A DNA stretch of 64,000 nucleotides from assembly GCA_951640165.1 (NCBI GenBank), contig OX621264.1:9057001-9121000 (forward strand), read 5' to 3'. Position numbers and translations under genes: made by a program. Below, one piece after another: positions 17,795 through 32,383 of this stretch. The notes beneath the pieces are model-generated. The model searched no databases. It was not told where the DNA came from and saw only the letters and a program-made list of their open reading frames with translations. The stretch comes from Pseudoips prasinana. Lineage: Eukaryota > Arthropoda > Insecta > Lepidoptera > Nolidae. The stretch's first letter is position 1. Every line of letters starts with the position of its first letter.

Positions 17795-20000
17795 GATCAT
17801 TCACTGGAATGCCAGGGGTCTACGCAAGAAGACTTCCTTATTAAGACCTCTACTGCAGGACCAAAATGTGGACGTGGCGCTGATAAGCGAGACGCTCCTG
17901 GGACCTGCAGACCAAATAAAGTTCCCAGGATACCTCGCTTATCGCCAGGATGACAAGTCGGACGATGGCACCACCAGGCGCGGTCTGGCAGTACTGGTGA
18001 GAAGAAGGATCGCGCACCAACCAATCCAATCCCCCCAGCTGGAGACCACCTACGCGCTAGGTGTCGAACTGCATGCTGCCGGAGAACAGCTTCGCATATT
18101 TGCAGCCTACAAACCCCCGGGGGCCCGATTGATCCCGGGGGACTTCGCAGCCCTACTTAACTCCACGCAACCGACCATAATTGCCGGTGACCTCAACGCC
18201 AAGCACCCAGCATGGAACTCTGTTACAACAAACCCAGCGGGGAGGTGCCTCCTGGACATCGCGGAGGCCCGCGGATACACTGTCTCTGGCCCCGAAGCCC
18301 CCACAAGATATCCGGACCAAAATTCCGTAGGGGCACCCGACGTGCTGGACATACTAGTTCACCGCGGGCTGCACTGCCAAATCGCGCAAGAGGTGATTGA
18401 TGACGAACTGCAGTCCGATCACCAACCGGTACTTTTCGTCATCCCACTTGCCACCGCTCGGCTCTCCCCCCCAGCGTCACGCCCGAAGATTGACTGGTCG
18501 AAGTTCCATCAGGAGTTCATGAACTCCACTCAGATACGGAGCTCACTAACCAGCGCAGACGATGTAAACAAGGCAGCTGAAGAACTTGCCCTGCAAATAA
18601 GAGCAGCAATCACCGCAGCATCTACTACAACCGCCCCACTCCGCACTCCACCACTTCCCTCGTACATCCGGAAAATGCTCAAAACCAAATGGGCTCTGAG
18701 GAAGGAATGGCAAAGAACGAGATGTCCAATCCTCAGAGTGAGACTCAACCGGACCACTGAGGACGTCAAGAAGGAACTCCAGTTCCACAGGGGGACGGAG
18801 TGGGAAAATTTCATATCCGCGATATCCGACAACAATGACTGGCCAGCCATACACAAACTGTGCCGGCACTTCACAAAGGCCCCCGCCCCGATTCGCCCTC
18901 TACTCCACGAAGACGGCACTCCGAGGTACCGAGCTGAGGACAGAGCGGAAATCTTCGCCAGACATTTGGAGGCCCAGTTCCGACCGAATCCCATAGAAGA
19001 CCAGCAGCACGTCGCCCACATCACCCAGCACCTGAGAGAATTCTTTGAGAGGCCGATAGCCCAAACAGAGGACCCCATCTTCTTTACTCCGAACGCAGTC
19101 CGACGAGCCATCTGGGGGATGAAGCCAAAGAAAGCCCCTGGCGCAGACCTAATCACCAATCACGCTCTGCGCCACCTACCCATGAAAACCATAGTGACTG
19201 TCACCAACCTCTTCAATGGCATCCTCCGGATTGGCCGATTTCCGGACTGCTGGAAGATGGGGCACGTCATCATGATCCCGAAGCCAAAAAAGAACATAAT
19301 GAAGCCGGAGAGCTATCGGCCAATCACCTTGCTTCCCTCCATCTCCAAGGTCTTCGAAAAGCTGCTGCTACGAGAACTGACACCACATATCACCCCCCGA
19401 GAAGAACAATTTGGGTTTCGGTCGGAGCATTCGACAACTCTCCAACTGACGAGAGTACTGCACGACATGTCAGAGGCTATGAACAAAAGAGAATACGTCG
19501 TCGCAGTACTCCTCGATATGGAGAAGGCCTTCGACCGCGTATGGCACGAGGGTCTGCTCTATAAGATGTCGCTGTCTACAGCCCCCCGAAGACTGATCCG
19601 GATAATATCCAGCTTCCTTACGGAGAGAAGATTCAGGGTAGTAGTAGACGACGCCCTGTCATCCCCGCGCTCCATTGCAGCCGGAGTCCCCCAGGGCAGC
19701 TGCCTGTCGCCGGCATGCTACTCATGCTTCACCGATGATATCCCTGTGAAGCCGGGCACGAAACTGGCTCTATACGCCGACGATGCGGCGTACTTAGCTA
19801 AGTCTATGAGCTCCATACACGCCGCAAAGAAAGCACAAGCCAGCTTAGATGCCCTACCCGCCTGGCTCCAGAGGTGGAGACTCTCGGTGAACGTGGGTAA
19901 GACCCAGGCCCTAATCGTGGGTCGACAAACTCCACACCCGCCTCCTCTACGACTCCTGGGAAAAGACATACCCTGGGCTTCAATCAGCCAAGTACCTGGG
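17775..20000 (+). CDS. Element C ORF2: endonuclease and reverse transcriptase, cut by the gap
   Basis: 742 codons visible. The endonuclease starts IRIIHWNARGL and keeps SETLLGP (Glu), AGDLNAKH and SDHQP. Reverse transcriptase blocks include MKPKKAPGADLI, PITLLP, DMEKAFDRVWH, PQGSCLSP and the active site YADD at 667-670. The sequence stops at the run of N, 70 or so residues past the active site. The frame continues by chance through N and into spacer sequence, which is not coding. Confidence 0.92.
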
Positions 20001-20200
20001 NNNNNNNNNNNNNNNNNNNNNNNNNNNNNNNNNNNNNNNNNNNNNNNNNNNNNNNNNNNNNNNNNNNNNNNNNNNNNNNNNNNNNNNNNNNNNNNNNNNN
20101 NNNNNNNNNNNNNNNNNNNNNNNNNNNNNNNNNNNNNNNNNNNNNNNNNNNNNNNNNNNNNNNNNNNNNNNNNNNNNNNNNNNNNNNNNNNNNNNNNNNN
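20001..20200. other. Sequence gap of 200 N
   Basis: A round-number run of N, probably a placeholder of unknown size. Left of it is the reverse transcriptase of element C; right of it is the spacer found 0.6 kb after H2B in intact units (compare 27952). The missing part should hold the end of element C and H4, H1, H2A and H2B of unit 2, roughly 7 kb by comparison with other units. Confidence 0.9.
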
Positions 20201-21079
<879 letters not shown>

Positions 21080-21145
21080 ACGCGTGCGTTCTCTCATCTG
21101 TGTCTAATAAACGTGCTCGTTCACGTATTATTTAGTCATATAAAA

Positions 21146-21161
21146 GGCCCTTTTCAGGGCC
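21146..21161 (+). promoter_or_regulatory. Histone 3' stem-loop, H3 unit 3
   Basis: GGCCCTTTTCAGGGCC, 67 nt after the stop. Confidence 0.97.
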
Positions 21162-21670
21162 ACATATTGTTCTGATATTTTAATATCTGTTTCTTGACGA
21201 CAAAATGTTCTAGTTACTCTTACTTACACACAATCAAAAATAATATAGGTACACACACACACACATCTAGTTATGCTGTCCGTCATTAGATTAGGTTAAC
21301 AGAGAGTTTTAAACTAGTTGAACCTCTTTACAAATCATTTATATAGTAAATACATATATAAAAATATAAACATTTTACATATAAATATTAATACATACAT
21401 ATAGGATAGTGAATATGTACCAATAGTTTGTTTCTATTAACGAGTGGAGACCTATTTCAATTGTAAATAATAATGAAGAATATCCTATCTGTCTTCAATT
21501 CGAGTAATAGGTATTATTATATATTATCAAAACGTTTAGTTTCATTTATTATTAGTCATATACTAATGATGCGTTATTATTATTATTATATTTTTACGTA
21601 ATTTATGCTAAAAACTAGACTAAAAGTTATACGCAGGAACGGCTACCTCACCCCTCTCTCTTCTCTCCCC

Positions 21671-21728
21671 GTTCCCCGCCCCGCTCGCGCGCGATTCGTA
21701 TAAATATAAGGCCAACGGGGCGAGAGCA
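21671..21728 (+). repeat. H4 core promoter duplication, upstream copy
   Basis: 58 bp including a TATA box, repeated exactly at 21814-21871. This copy ends GCGAGAGCA and runs into the element B fragment. Confidence 0.95.
21699..21706 (+). promoter_or_regulatory. Upstream (orphan) TATA box, H4 unit 3
   Basis: First of two identical TATAAATA boxes; now 253 bp before the H4 ATG, with the element fragment at its start-site position. Confidence 0.9.
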
Positions 21729-21813
21729 TAACTAGACGGCTCGAGCCCTCTGCTCGCCTCTATAGTCCGGTGAAGCAGTGAAAGCCTCCTAGGCTAACTG
21801 TAGCGTCATACAA
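21729..21813 (+). mobile_element. 85-bp fragment of element B 3' end in H4 promoter, unit 3
   Basis: TAA followed by 82 bp (CTAGACGG to CATACAA) matching element B from 51035. No long poly(A) follows; the sequence jumps into the second promoter copy. The left junction is identical to that in unit 4, so both come from one insertion. Confidence 0.93.
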
Positions 21814-21871
21814 GTTCCCCGCCCCGCTCGCGCGCGATTCGTATAAATATAAGGCCAACGGGGCGAGAGCA
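21814..21871 (+). repeat. H4 core promoter duplication, downstream copy
   Basis: Exact second copy of 21671-21728, continuing into the normal H4 leader (AAGGATCCAG). It gives this H4 a properly spaced promoter again. Confidence 0.95.
21842..21849 (+). promoter_or_regulatory. Downstream (working) TATA box, H4 unit 3
   Basis: 110 bp before the ATG, the normal distance. Confidence 0.93.
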
Positions 21872-21942
21872 AAGGATCCAGTCGTTCGCTGACTTCGCGT
21901 CGTGCGAGTACGGAATTTTGGAAGCAAGTTTTTCATATTTGA

Positions 21943-22263
<321 letters not shown>

Positions 22264-22337
22264 AATGGTTTGCGAGCGCGACACCGCGCCTGCTCACCAT
22301 CTGCAGCGTAGCTTCTAACGTTGTAGTTGTTCAAAAA

Positions 22338-22353
22338 GGCCCTTTTCAGGGCC
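22338..22353 (+). promoter_or_regulatory. Histone 3' stem-loop, H4 unit 3
   Basis: Same core, 75 nt after the stop. Confidence 0.97.
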
Positions 22354-22653
22354 GCATATGGTTCAAATGAAATATAGTTTCTTTAGATGTGTACGATCGT
22401 CGATGTACTATTATTATAACGATAACATTTAAGTGCACACGCGCTGATATTTAGGTGTATGTCAATTAATATAAGTAGGTTCGTTATTTTGTGCATAGGA
22501 AATTTACTGAATTAAGTTAGGATGGATGGATCATAATAAATAATATACACACGGTTGTTTAACTGTTTACATAGAACATATATTTAGATACATAATAACA
22601 AAATCAGTCGAGTAACAAACGACAAACTAAAAACATATAGTTAGATTACTTAC

Positions 22654-22714
22654 CTTCGTACATTATCTCTGCTACGGGCGGCGCGGCGGCGACCAATCGA
22701 AGTTCTCGGTGAAC
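22654..22714 (-). other. Exon-like cassette, unit 3
   Basis: Same 61-nt block and splice-like borders as at 1855-1915, unchanged. Confidence 0.4.
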
Positions 22715-23607
22715 CTGTAAATAGAAAACATAATCATAATAAATATATTATATCTACACGAATAGTATGTATGTACACATGTAATGAAGAGTTAATATTA
22801 ATAACACTACTATAATATAAGTGAAGCGCACGATAGTTAAATTTAGCGGTGTGGCGTGTGTGTATGCTTTCCACTGGAGTTAAGGTGCGCGTGGCGCGTT
22901 AGTAAGTTGAAGCCACTTAAAATTCAAATTAGACGCTGATAAAATATTAAAAAAATATAAACGTGTATGGCTAATACTTTATATTGTTTCTAATATGAGT
23001 TCATTTTCGAAGCTATACGCGTCCTTTGCGTAGACGTCCGTCCTTAAGTGGTTTAATGCGAGGTGCTGGTGTTTTACGACGGCCGACTTTTAAGCTTCTC
23101 AATTGAATGGAAAATATGTTAATATCGGTGAAATCCTTGTACGTTCCAAGCTCGGTATCTTCGGCGTTGACGTAACGATCGTATACTAATAAAACGTTTT
23201 GTTTTATAGAGAAAAATCAATTTTAAACGAGACCCGAGGTATCCACAGTCGACAGTCACGGAAATAAAACACCACAGCGCTCTCAATGTTTACGCGTATA
23301 ATGTAATGATGATAACTGACGATTCTACGGTTCATGAGGTATCCGAAAAGGCAATCAATCGTAATATTATCGTATGGTAAGTATAATAAAATTTAATTTA
23401 ATCAGATAGGTGTTAGTGAAAAGTTTGAAGTGTTCATACGAGAAAACGTCTCGCGACACCGTGGCCGTCGTTGCGGTAAAGTTTCGTAGTAGTTAAGCGC
23501 GCGCGTTGAATGGTGGCGACATCTAAGTCGTATTTTGTTCGTCGCGTGTGTCGTCGCTCTGTACTTACTTGTTTTACTATTTTAAATCTCTCGCTACACT
23601 ACATACA

Positions 23608-24306
23608 ATGGCCGATACAGCAGTAGCTACCGAAACTCCGGCTCCCGCTACGCCAGCGAAGAAGCCCAGACAAGCCGGCGGTGCGAAAAAACCGAAAGCC
23701 AAGCCGACTCATCCCAAAACATCGGAGATGGTCAACAACGCCATCAAAGAGATGAAGGAGCGCAGCGGTTCATCTCTGCAGGCCATCAAGAAATACATCG
23801 CTCAACAGTACAAGGTTGACGCTGAAAAACTGGCACCTTTCATCAGAAAGTACTTGAAGAGCGCCGTAGAATCTGGCGCGCTGATTCAGACCAAGGGCAA
23901 GGGTGCTTCCGGCTCTTTCAAGCTCGAATCAAAGTCCTCCGCAGCCGCCAAGAAACCAGCTGCGAAATCGAGCGGTAAAGCTCCAGCGTCCAAGGCGAAG
24001 AAGGCGACGGCGTCCGCCGCCGGAGCTAAGACAAAGAAGGCCGCGGCCGCTGCAGCGTCCGCCTCCGCCGCGTCTCCATCGAAGTCTAAGGCTGCCACCA
24101 AGGACAAGAAGGCGGCCGCCGCCAAGAAGAAGCCCGCCGCGAAGAAGGCCGCCGCACCCGCCAAGGCCAAGGGAGGTGCTGCCCCTAAAGCCAAGAAGAC
24201 CGCAAAGCCTCCTACCAAGAAGCCCAAAGCGCCTAAACCCAAGAAGGCTGCCGCCACCCCTAAATCGAAGCCGGCCGCTAAGAAGGCTGCCGCCGCCAAA
24301 AAGTAA
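23608..24306 (+). CDS. H1: Linker histone H1, unit 3
   Basis: Same 232-residue protein as unit 1. One base differs in the upstream leader (GCGTTGAATGG here against GCGTTCAATGG in unit 1). Confidence 0.97.
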   Translation: MADTAVATETPAPATPAKKPRQAGGAKKPKAKPTHPKTSEMVNNAIKEMKERSGSSLQAIKKYIAQQYKVDAEKLAPFIRKYLKSAVESGALIQTKGKGASGSFKLESKSSAAAKKPAAKSSGKAPASKAKKATASAAGAKTKKAAAAAASASAASPSKSKAATKDKKAAAAKKKPAAKKAAAPAKAKGGAAPKAKKTAKPPTKKPKAPKPKKAAATPKSKPAAKKAAAAKK

Positions 24307-24636
24307 GGTGTCGTACGCTTCAACAGCTCAGACTCCGGGTGTACCAGCAGAGGGCAGCGCAACGCGCGCGCGCTCGAGTGAATTGACACCGCCGCCGCGT
24401 GTTCCTCCATAGCGCCGCGCCGTGACTTTGCGTGGGTGTCTCGTGTGTGTGTGTGATGGTTGTGTGTGATGCATACCTATCAATCGCCACATGCACTCAT
24501 GCACGCGCATACCATGTGCCACGCGTGTGTGTGCAAACGTGGAGGACACGAAGAAAGTGTTAAGTAAGCTAGCGTGCACGCGCGCTTCCGCTCGCCATCG
24601 CTATCCCGCGACGCTCATAGCGAGCGCGAACCAAAA

Positions 24637-24652
24637 AGCCCTTTTCAGGGCT
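24637..24652 (+). promoter_or_regulatory. Histone 3' stem-loop, H1 unit 3
   Basis: AGCCCTTTTCAGGGCT, 330 nt after the stop. Confidence 0.96.
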
Positions 24653-25372
24653 ACCAAAAAGTTCATGAATGATTTATCATATCGTTCGTTTCTAAAGTAT
24701 AGTATATGTCTACTGCTACACACACATAATATCCATCTACTCTACCTACCTACCTACCTACCTATCTATCTATCTATCTATCTATCGCGCCCTTCGAGGC
24801 ACGGAGTTGTATGTAATACCGCTAACTCTCAAGGTATTAACTGATTATGAATTATTTTCATAATAACAAAAATAATCGGATATCGGAGGGAGCTATGATT
24901 ATCTCCGCTCATTGATTTACACAGTTTTATAGATCATTAAAAAATGTTGTAGTATGTTGTTGTATCAACAATTTAGGTAAACACACATACATATTAACTT
25001 ACGCTTAGGTATGTACCTGTCCTAGATCTACTGTACGGAATATAACAAAATAAATTCCATTTGCATTGGCACAGATACGTACCTACATAGTTAATGCACA
25101 CCAATTACAGAGAAAGAGAAATATATATTTTTATGTAACAATAAAAATATTAATCAAATCTACCATATCCTCAAATTACTTACATAGATACTGACAAGCA
25201 TACTTTAAATTAGTATATGTATTAAATATAATATATATATAATTATAAATCACAATCTATAAGTAGACAATTAATATTAATAAAATATACGATGCATGTA
25301 CGCCTGCGCGCTATAACAACGGTTGGCCGGTATCTCCCTACCCCTACTACTAGTTGCGCCATCTGCTAGTTG

Positions 25373-25380
25373 TATAAAAA
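25373..25380 (+). promoter_or_regulatory. TATA box, H2A unit 3
   Basis: TATAAAAA, 106 bp before the ATG; the stretch at offsets 21-32 reads CCGGAAAAAAAC, unlike the unit 1 target. Confidence 0.93.
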
Positions 25381-25472
25381 CATAGGAACCGAGCCGGAAA
25401 AAAACATTATTCAGTGTACGTGACTCGGTCGCGCACGTCGTTTACTTTCGTGTTCACATAAAAATCTCGTAG

Positions 25473-25853
<381 letters not shown>

Positions 25854-26024
25854 ATGTCTGCAGCTCCCAATACAACATCTGGTTCGTGTGTATGTGTGTT
25901 ACGTGCGTGATCACCACAATCTCCAAGTCAGCCGGCGAAGTGAGTGCAATTCCGCAGCGGCGCACATCCGCCCACCTACCACCGTTGCATATTATATATG
26001 CGCAATGCGTGTATATAGACAAAA

Positions 26025-26040
26025 GGCCCTTTTCAGGGCC
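26025..26040 (+). promoter_or_regulatory. Histone 3' stem-loop, H2A unit 3
   Basis: Same core, 171 nt after the stop. Confidence 0.97.
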
Positions 26041-26556
26041 ACAATATGGTTCATGGTCGCAAAAATTGAGACTGTTTCTTTGATGGTATACGTCAAGGCA
26101 CACTTACTACACACACTATTAAGTTAACTATTAACTACATACAATCAAATCGAGTTATCATATCCAAAGTTAGCCAGCGCAATGACTTGTTTCCTCGTTA
26201 GTTATACTTTATTAGGTATAAGGTAAGCTAATTATTACCAAGATATCATCGTCGTCGTTCGAGGACGTTTAGAGCTAGCTCAATATTAGTAAGTTGAGTG
26301 TAGTAATAAACTGTCTACACTTACCGTAACCCCATACTACTTACATACATAGCTGAAATTATAATATAATACGTAGGTATTCAAAGGAAATCGCGCATGT
26401 GATCTTTAGATATATTCACTAAAATATTAGATAGATAGATATGTACATCAAGTACGTAACTATATTATAGAGAAAGAAATAAATACTTAGACACATAATA
26501 TTCATATATTTTTGTTATATTAAATCTACTGATGAAATAAGTACATAAAGTTAATG

Positions 26557-26558
<2 letters not shown>

Positions 26559-26645
<87 letters not shown>
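26559..26645 (+). repeat. (AT)n microsatellite, unit 3
   Basis: About 87 bp of alternating AT; length may be imprecise because such runs assemble poorly. Confidence 0.93.
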
Positions 26646-26648
<3 letters not shown>

Positions 26649-26867
26649 CATATAAAAGTATGTTTACTTTTAATATATTATGTGTAACAGCGATAATAAA
26701 TAAATATTGTATTCGTAAACAATCATTCCCTGCCCCCCGCGTTACCTCCCTGCGTGATCCCCTCTCCCCGCGCGAGCGATGCGTCAACCGGGACGCCGCG
26801 CTCCTATTGGTCCGTTCGAGCGAGTCACCACCTTTGCAACGCAACCATAGCGGGCCGAAGCCGTCGA

Positions 26868-26874
26868 TATATAC
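26868..26874 (+). promoter_or_regulatory. TATA-like box, H2B unit 3
   Basis: TATATAC, 86 bp before the ATG. Confidence 0.75.
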
Positions 26875-26953
26875 GACAGTATCTTAGGAGCGAAAAATTA
26901 CAGTGTGACTGAACGTCGTTTCGGTAACACGTATAACTAACTTATCTCGCAAA

Positions 26954-27328
26954 ATGCCGCCCAAAACCAGTGGAAAGGCCGCCAAGAAATCTGGCAAAGC
27001 CCAGAAGAACATTTCCAAGACCGACAAGAAAAAGAAGAAGCATAAGAGGAAGGAGAGCTACGCCATCTACATCTACAAGGTGCTCAAGCAGGTCCACCCC
27101 GACACCGGTATCTCCAGTAAGGCCATGTCTATCATGAACTCGTTCGTGAACGACATCTTCGAGCGCATCGCCGCCGAAGCTTCTCGCCTCGCACACTACA
27201 ACAAGAGATCTACCATCACGTCGAGGGAGGTCCAGACATCCGTCAGACTGCTCCTGCCCGGTGAACTCGCCAAGCACGCCGTCAGTGAAGGCACCAAGGC
27301 CGTCACCAAATACACCAGCTCTAAGTGA
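26954..27328 (+). CDS. H2B: Histone H2B, unit 3
   Basis: Protein identical to unit 1. The 3' leader has a longer GT run (27400-27421) than unit 1. Confidence 0.99.
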   Translation: MPPKTSGKAAKKSGKAQKNISKTDKKKKKHKRKESYAIYIYKVLKQVHPDTGISSKAMSIMNSFVNDIFERIAAEASRLAHYNKRSTITSREVQTSVRLLLPGELAKHAVSEGTKAVTKYTSSK

Positions 27329-27648
27329 GGTGGCGTCTCGTCGCTTAGTGTGTTGTATTGACGAACGTCGTTGCAGAGTTCGAGAGTGGAGTCACAACGG
27401 TGTGTGTGTGTGTGTGTGTGTAATGGGATAATGTGTAGTGTGTATAGTGCGTTTGTTGTGGTCTATAGGTGAACTGTGTGTGTATATTGGTGGAGCACAT
27501 ACGTGTGCCACCTCTATGCAGTTCCCATTGATCACTACTTCCGCTATCACTACTACAATTTGCCCGTTATATTATGCCCCTGCGATCGCCACATGAAAAC
27601 TCTGACATTACGTACGCTCGCTCTCAACCAGCGGTGTAAAATACAAAA

Positions 27649-27664
27649 GGCCCTTTTCAGGGCC
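27649..27664 (+). promoter_or_regulatory. Histone 3' stem-loop, H2B unit 3
   Basis: Same core, 320 nt after the stop. Confidence 0.97.
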
Positions 27665-28276
27665 ACCATATAATTCATGATTGACTACAATTCGTTTCTG
27701 AAAACAGTGTCAAAGTACTATTTTTATCTACACATACTACACACACGCAGTATATACTCGTACATAATAAAACACGTCTGTTTATATATCTGATATACGC
27801 TCTCACAAACCTTTCCTACGCTATAGTTAAATATAAATAATGAATAGGTTCTGAACTATTGCCTGATTGAACATAGCGTTGTCACTTAGTTAAAAACTAG
27901 TATCAAAGTATGCGTATTGAACTATAACTCCTAGTTTATCGATCTGCAACGAAATACTAGCAAACGTATTATGCGTTTATATTTAATTTATTTGTTAACA
28001 AACACATATACTTACGTAAAATTAGGATTAAAACGGGCGCGAACATATTAAAACTATGTTGTATGCAGGTCCCTAATGCTTCTATTCATACAAACTCTAC
28101 GTACCTATTTTTTTGAAATTTCGCTTTTTAAGAAATAATATTCATATTAACAATAATATATACACACGCATATATATTATTTTTTTTTTTAATTACTTTA
28201 ACTCGTATTTGGCACGACCAGGGGCGCGCGCATCGCGCTGTAGCATTCACGTAGTACACAGCCCGCGCTACCATAG

Positions 28277-28810
<534 letters not shown>

Positions 28811-28876
28811 ACGCGTGCGTTCTCTCATCTGTGTCTAATAAACGTGCTCGTTCACGTATTATTTAGTCATATAAAA

Positions 28877-28892
28877 GGCCCTTTTCAGGGCC
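28877..28892 (+). promoter_or_regulatory. Histone 3' stem-loop, H3 unit 4
   Basis: Same core and spacing as the other H3 copies. Confidence 0.97.
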
Positions 28893-29429
28893 ACATATTG
28901 TTCTGATATTTTAATATCTGTTTCTTGACGACAAAATGTTCTAGTTACTCTTACTTACACACAATCAAAAATAATATAGGTACACACACACACACATCTA
29001 GTTATGCTGTCCGTCATTAGATTAGGTTAACAGAGAGTTTTAAACTAGTTGAACCTCTTTACAAATCATTTATATAGTAAATACATATATAAAAATATAA
29101 ACATTTTACATATAAATATTAATACATACATATAGGATAGTGAATATGTACCAATAGTTTGTTTCTATTAACGAGTGGAGACCTATTTCAATTGTAAATA
29201 ATAATGAAGAATATCCTATCTGTCTTCAATTCGAGTAATAGGTATTATTATATATTATCAAAACGTTTAGTTTCATTTATTATTAGTCATATACTAATGA
29301 TGCGTTATTATTATTATTATATTTTTACGTAATTTATGCTAAAAACTAGACTAAAAGTTATACGCAGGAACGGCTACCTCACCCCTCTCTCTTCTCTCCC
29401 CGTTCCCCGCCCCGCTCGCGCGCGATTCG

Positions 29430-29437
29430 TATAAATA
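29430..29437 (+). promoter_or_regulatory. TATA box of H4 unit 4, displaced by an element fragment
   Basis: TATAAATA now 252 bp before the ATG instead of 110. Confidence 0.92.
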
Positions 29438-29450
29438 TAAGGCCAACGGG

Positions 29451-29459
29451 GCGAGAGCA
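29451..29459 (+). repeat. Target-site duplication of element B fragment, left copy
   Basis: GCGAGAGCA starting at offset 21 from TATA. Only 9 of the 12 bases of the right copy (29593-29604) are kept before the junction; the next three read TAA rather than AAG. Confidence 0.85.
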
Positions 29460-29541
29460 TAACTAGACGGCTCGAGCCCTCTGCTCGCCTCTATAGTCCG
29501 GTGAAGCAGTGAAAGCCTCCTAGGCTAACTGTAGCGTCATA

Positions 29542-29592
<51 letters not shown>
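29460..29592 (+). mobile_element. Extremely truncated element B with long poly(A), H4 promoter unit 4
   Basis: Three junction bases (TAA), 80 bp of the element B 3' end (from 51035) and a 50-base poly(A). Same left junction as in unit 3. Confidence 0.95.
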
Positions 29593-29593
<1 letters not shown>

Positions 29594-29604
29594 CGAGAGC
29601 AAAG
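29593..29604 (+). repeat. Target-site duplication of element B fragment, right copy
   Basis: GCGAGAGCAAAG after the poly(A), then GATCCAG and the normal H4 leader. Confidence 0.93.
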
Positions 29605-29672
29605 GATCCAGTCGTTCGCTGACTTCGCGTCGTGCGAGTACGGAATTTTGGAAGCAAGTTTTTCATATTTGA

Positions 29673-29993
<321 letters not shown>

Positions 29994-30067
29994 AATGGTT
30001 TGCGAGCGCGACACCGCGCCTGCTCACCATCTGCAGCGTAGCTTCTAACGTTGTAGTTGTTCAAAAA

Positions 30068-30083
30068 GGCCCTTTTCAGGGCC
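30068..30083 (+). promoter_or_regulatory. Histone 3' stem-loop, H4 unit 4
   Basis: Same core and spacing as other H4 copies. Confidence 0.97.
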
Positions 30084-30383
30084 GCATATGGTTCAAATGA
30101 AATATAGTTTCTTTAGATGTGTACGATCGTCGATGTACTATTATTATAACGATAACATTTAAGTGCACACGCGCTGATATTTAGGTGTATGTCAATTAAT
30201 ATAAGTAGGTTCGTTATTTTGTGCATAGGAAATTTACTGAATTAAGTTAGGATGGATGGATCATAATAAATAATATACACACGGTTGTTTAACTGTTTAC
30301 ATAGAACATATATTTAGATACATAATAACAAAATCAGTCGAGTAACAAACGACAAACTAAAAACATATAGTTAGATTACTTAC

Positions 30384-30444
30384 CTTCGTACATTATCTCT
30401 GCTACGGGCGGCGCGGCGGCGACCAATCGAAGTTCTCGGTGAAC
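30384..30444 (-). other. Exon-like cassette, unit 4
   Basis: Same block and borders as 1855-1915. Confidence 0.4.
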
Positions 30445-31338
30445 CTGTAAATAGAAAACATAATCATAATAAATATATTATATCTACACGAATAGTATGT
30501 ATGTACACATGTAATGAAGAGTTAATATTAATAACACTACTATAATATAAGTGAAGCGCACGATAGTTAAATTTAGCGGTGTGGCGTGTGTGTATGCTTT
30601 CCACTGGAGTTAAGGTGCGCGTGGCGCGTTAGTAAGTTGAAGTCCACTTAAAATTCAAATTAGACGCTGATAAAATATTAAAAAAATATAAACGTGTATG
30701 GCTAATACTTTATATTGTTTCTAATATGAGTTCATTTTCGAAGCTATACGCGTCCTTTGCGTAGACGTCCGTCCTTAAGTGGTTTAATGCGAGGTGCTGG
30801 TGTTTTACGACGGCCGACTTTTAAGCTTCTCAATTGAATGGAAAATATGTTAATATCGGTGAAATCCTTGTACGTTCCAAGCTCGGTATCTTCGGCGTTG
30901 ACGTAACGATCGTATACTAATAAAACGTTTTGTTTTATAGAGAAAAATCAATTTTAAACGAGACCCGAGGTATCCACAGTCGACAGTCACGGAAATAAAA
31001 CACCACAGCGCTCTCAATGTTTACGCGTATAATGTAATGATGATAACTGACGATTCTACGGTTCATGAGGTATCCGAAAAGGCAATCAATCGTAATATTA
31101 TCGTATGGTAAGTATAATAAAATTTAATTTAATCAGATAGGTGTTAGTGAAAAGTTTGAAGTGTTCATACGAGAAAACGTCTCGCGACACCGTGGCCGTC
31201 GTTGCGGTAAAGTTTCGTAGTAGTTAAGCGCGCGCGTTGAATGGTGGCGACATCTAAGTCGTATTTTGTTCGTCGCGTGTGTCGTCGCTCTGTACTTACT
31301 TGTTTTACTATTTTAAATCTCTCGCTACACTACATACA

Positions 31339-32037
31339 ATGGCCGATACAGCAGTAGCTACCGAAACTCCGGCTCCCGCTACGCCAGCGAAGAAGCCCAG
31401 ACAAGCCGGCGGTGCGAAAAAACCGAAAGCCAAGCCGACTCATCCCAAAACATCGGAGATGGTCAACAACGCCATCAAAGAGATGAAGGAGCGCAGCGGT
31501 TCATCTCTGCAGGCCATCAAGAAATACATCGCTCAACAGTACAAGGTTGACGCTGAAAAACTGGCACCTTTCATCAGAAAGTACTTGAAGAGCGCCGTAG
31601 AATCTGGCGCGCTGATTCAGACCAAGGGCAAGGGTGCTTCCGGCTCTTTCAAGCTCGAATCAAAGTCCTCCGCAGCCGCCAAGAAACCAGCTGCGAAATC
31701 GAGCGGTAAAGCTCCAGCGTCCAAGGCGAAGAAGGCGACGGCGTCCGCCGCCGGAGCTAAGACAAAGAAGGCCGCGGCCGCTGCAGCGTCCGCCTCCGCC
31801 GCGTCTCCATCGAAGTCTAAGGCTGCCACCAAGGACAAGAAGGCGGCCGCCGCCAAGAAGAAGCCCGCCGCGAAGAAGGCCGCCGCACCCGCCAAGGCCA
31901 AGGGAGGTGCTGCCCCTAAAGCCAAGAAGACCGCAAAGCCTCCTACCAAGAAGCCCAAAGCGCCTAAACCCAAGAAGGCTGCCGCCACCCCTAAATCGAA
32001 GCCGGCCGCTAAGAAGGCTGCCGCCGCCAAAAAGTAA
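31339..32037 (+). CDS. H1: Linker histone H1, unit 4
   Basis: Same 232-residue protein and TATA-less upstream region. Confidence 0.97.
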   Translation: MADTAVATETPAPATPAKKPRQAGGAKKPKAKPTHPKTSEMVNNAIKEMKERSGSSLQAIKKYIAQQYKVDAEKLAPFIRKYLKSAVESGALIQTKGKGASGSFKLESKSSAAAKKPAAKSSGKAPASKAKKATASAAGAKTKKAAAAAASASAASPSKSKAATKDKKAAAAKKKPAAKKAAAPAKAKGGAAPKAKKTAKPPTKKPKAPKPKKAAATPKSKPAAKKAAAAKK

Positions 32038-32367
32038 GGTGTCGTACGCTTCAACAGCTCAGACTCCGGGTGTACCAGCAGAGGGCAGCGCAACGCGCGC
32101 GCGCTCGAGTGAATTGACACCGCCGCCGCGTGTTCCTCCATAGCGCCGCGCCGTGACTTTGCGTGGGTGTCTCGTGTGTGTGTGTGATGGTTGTGTGTGA
32201 TGCATACCTATCAATCGCCACATGCACTCATGCACGCGCATACCATGTGCCACGCGTGTGTGTGCAAACGTGGAGGACACGAAGAAAGTGTTAAGTAAGC
32301 TAGCGTGCACGCGCGCTTCCGCTCGCCATCGCTATCCCGCGACGCTCATAGCGAGCGCGAACCAAAA

Positions 32368-32383
32368 AGCCCTTTTCAGGGCT
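32368..32383 (+). promoter_or_regulatory. Histone 3' stem-loop, H1 unit 4
   Basis: AGCCCTTTTCAGGGCT, as in other H1 copies. Confidence 0.96.

Larger units (their letters stand above)
15288..20000 (+). mobile_element. Element C: a different Jockey-like retrotransposon in the H4 promoter, 3' end missing
   Basis: At least 4,713 bp: a short leader of 137 nt, a long ORF1 and ORF2 up to the gap. The first bases (AGGACAGCAG) and the proteins differ strongly from A and B, so it is a separate family. Its left boundary falls on the same nucleotide of the H4 promoter as element B in unit 6. Orientation is that of the histone genes. Confidence 0.9.
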
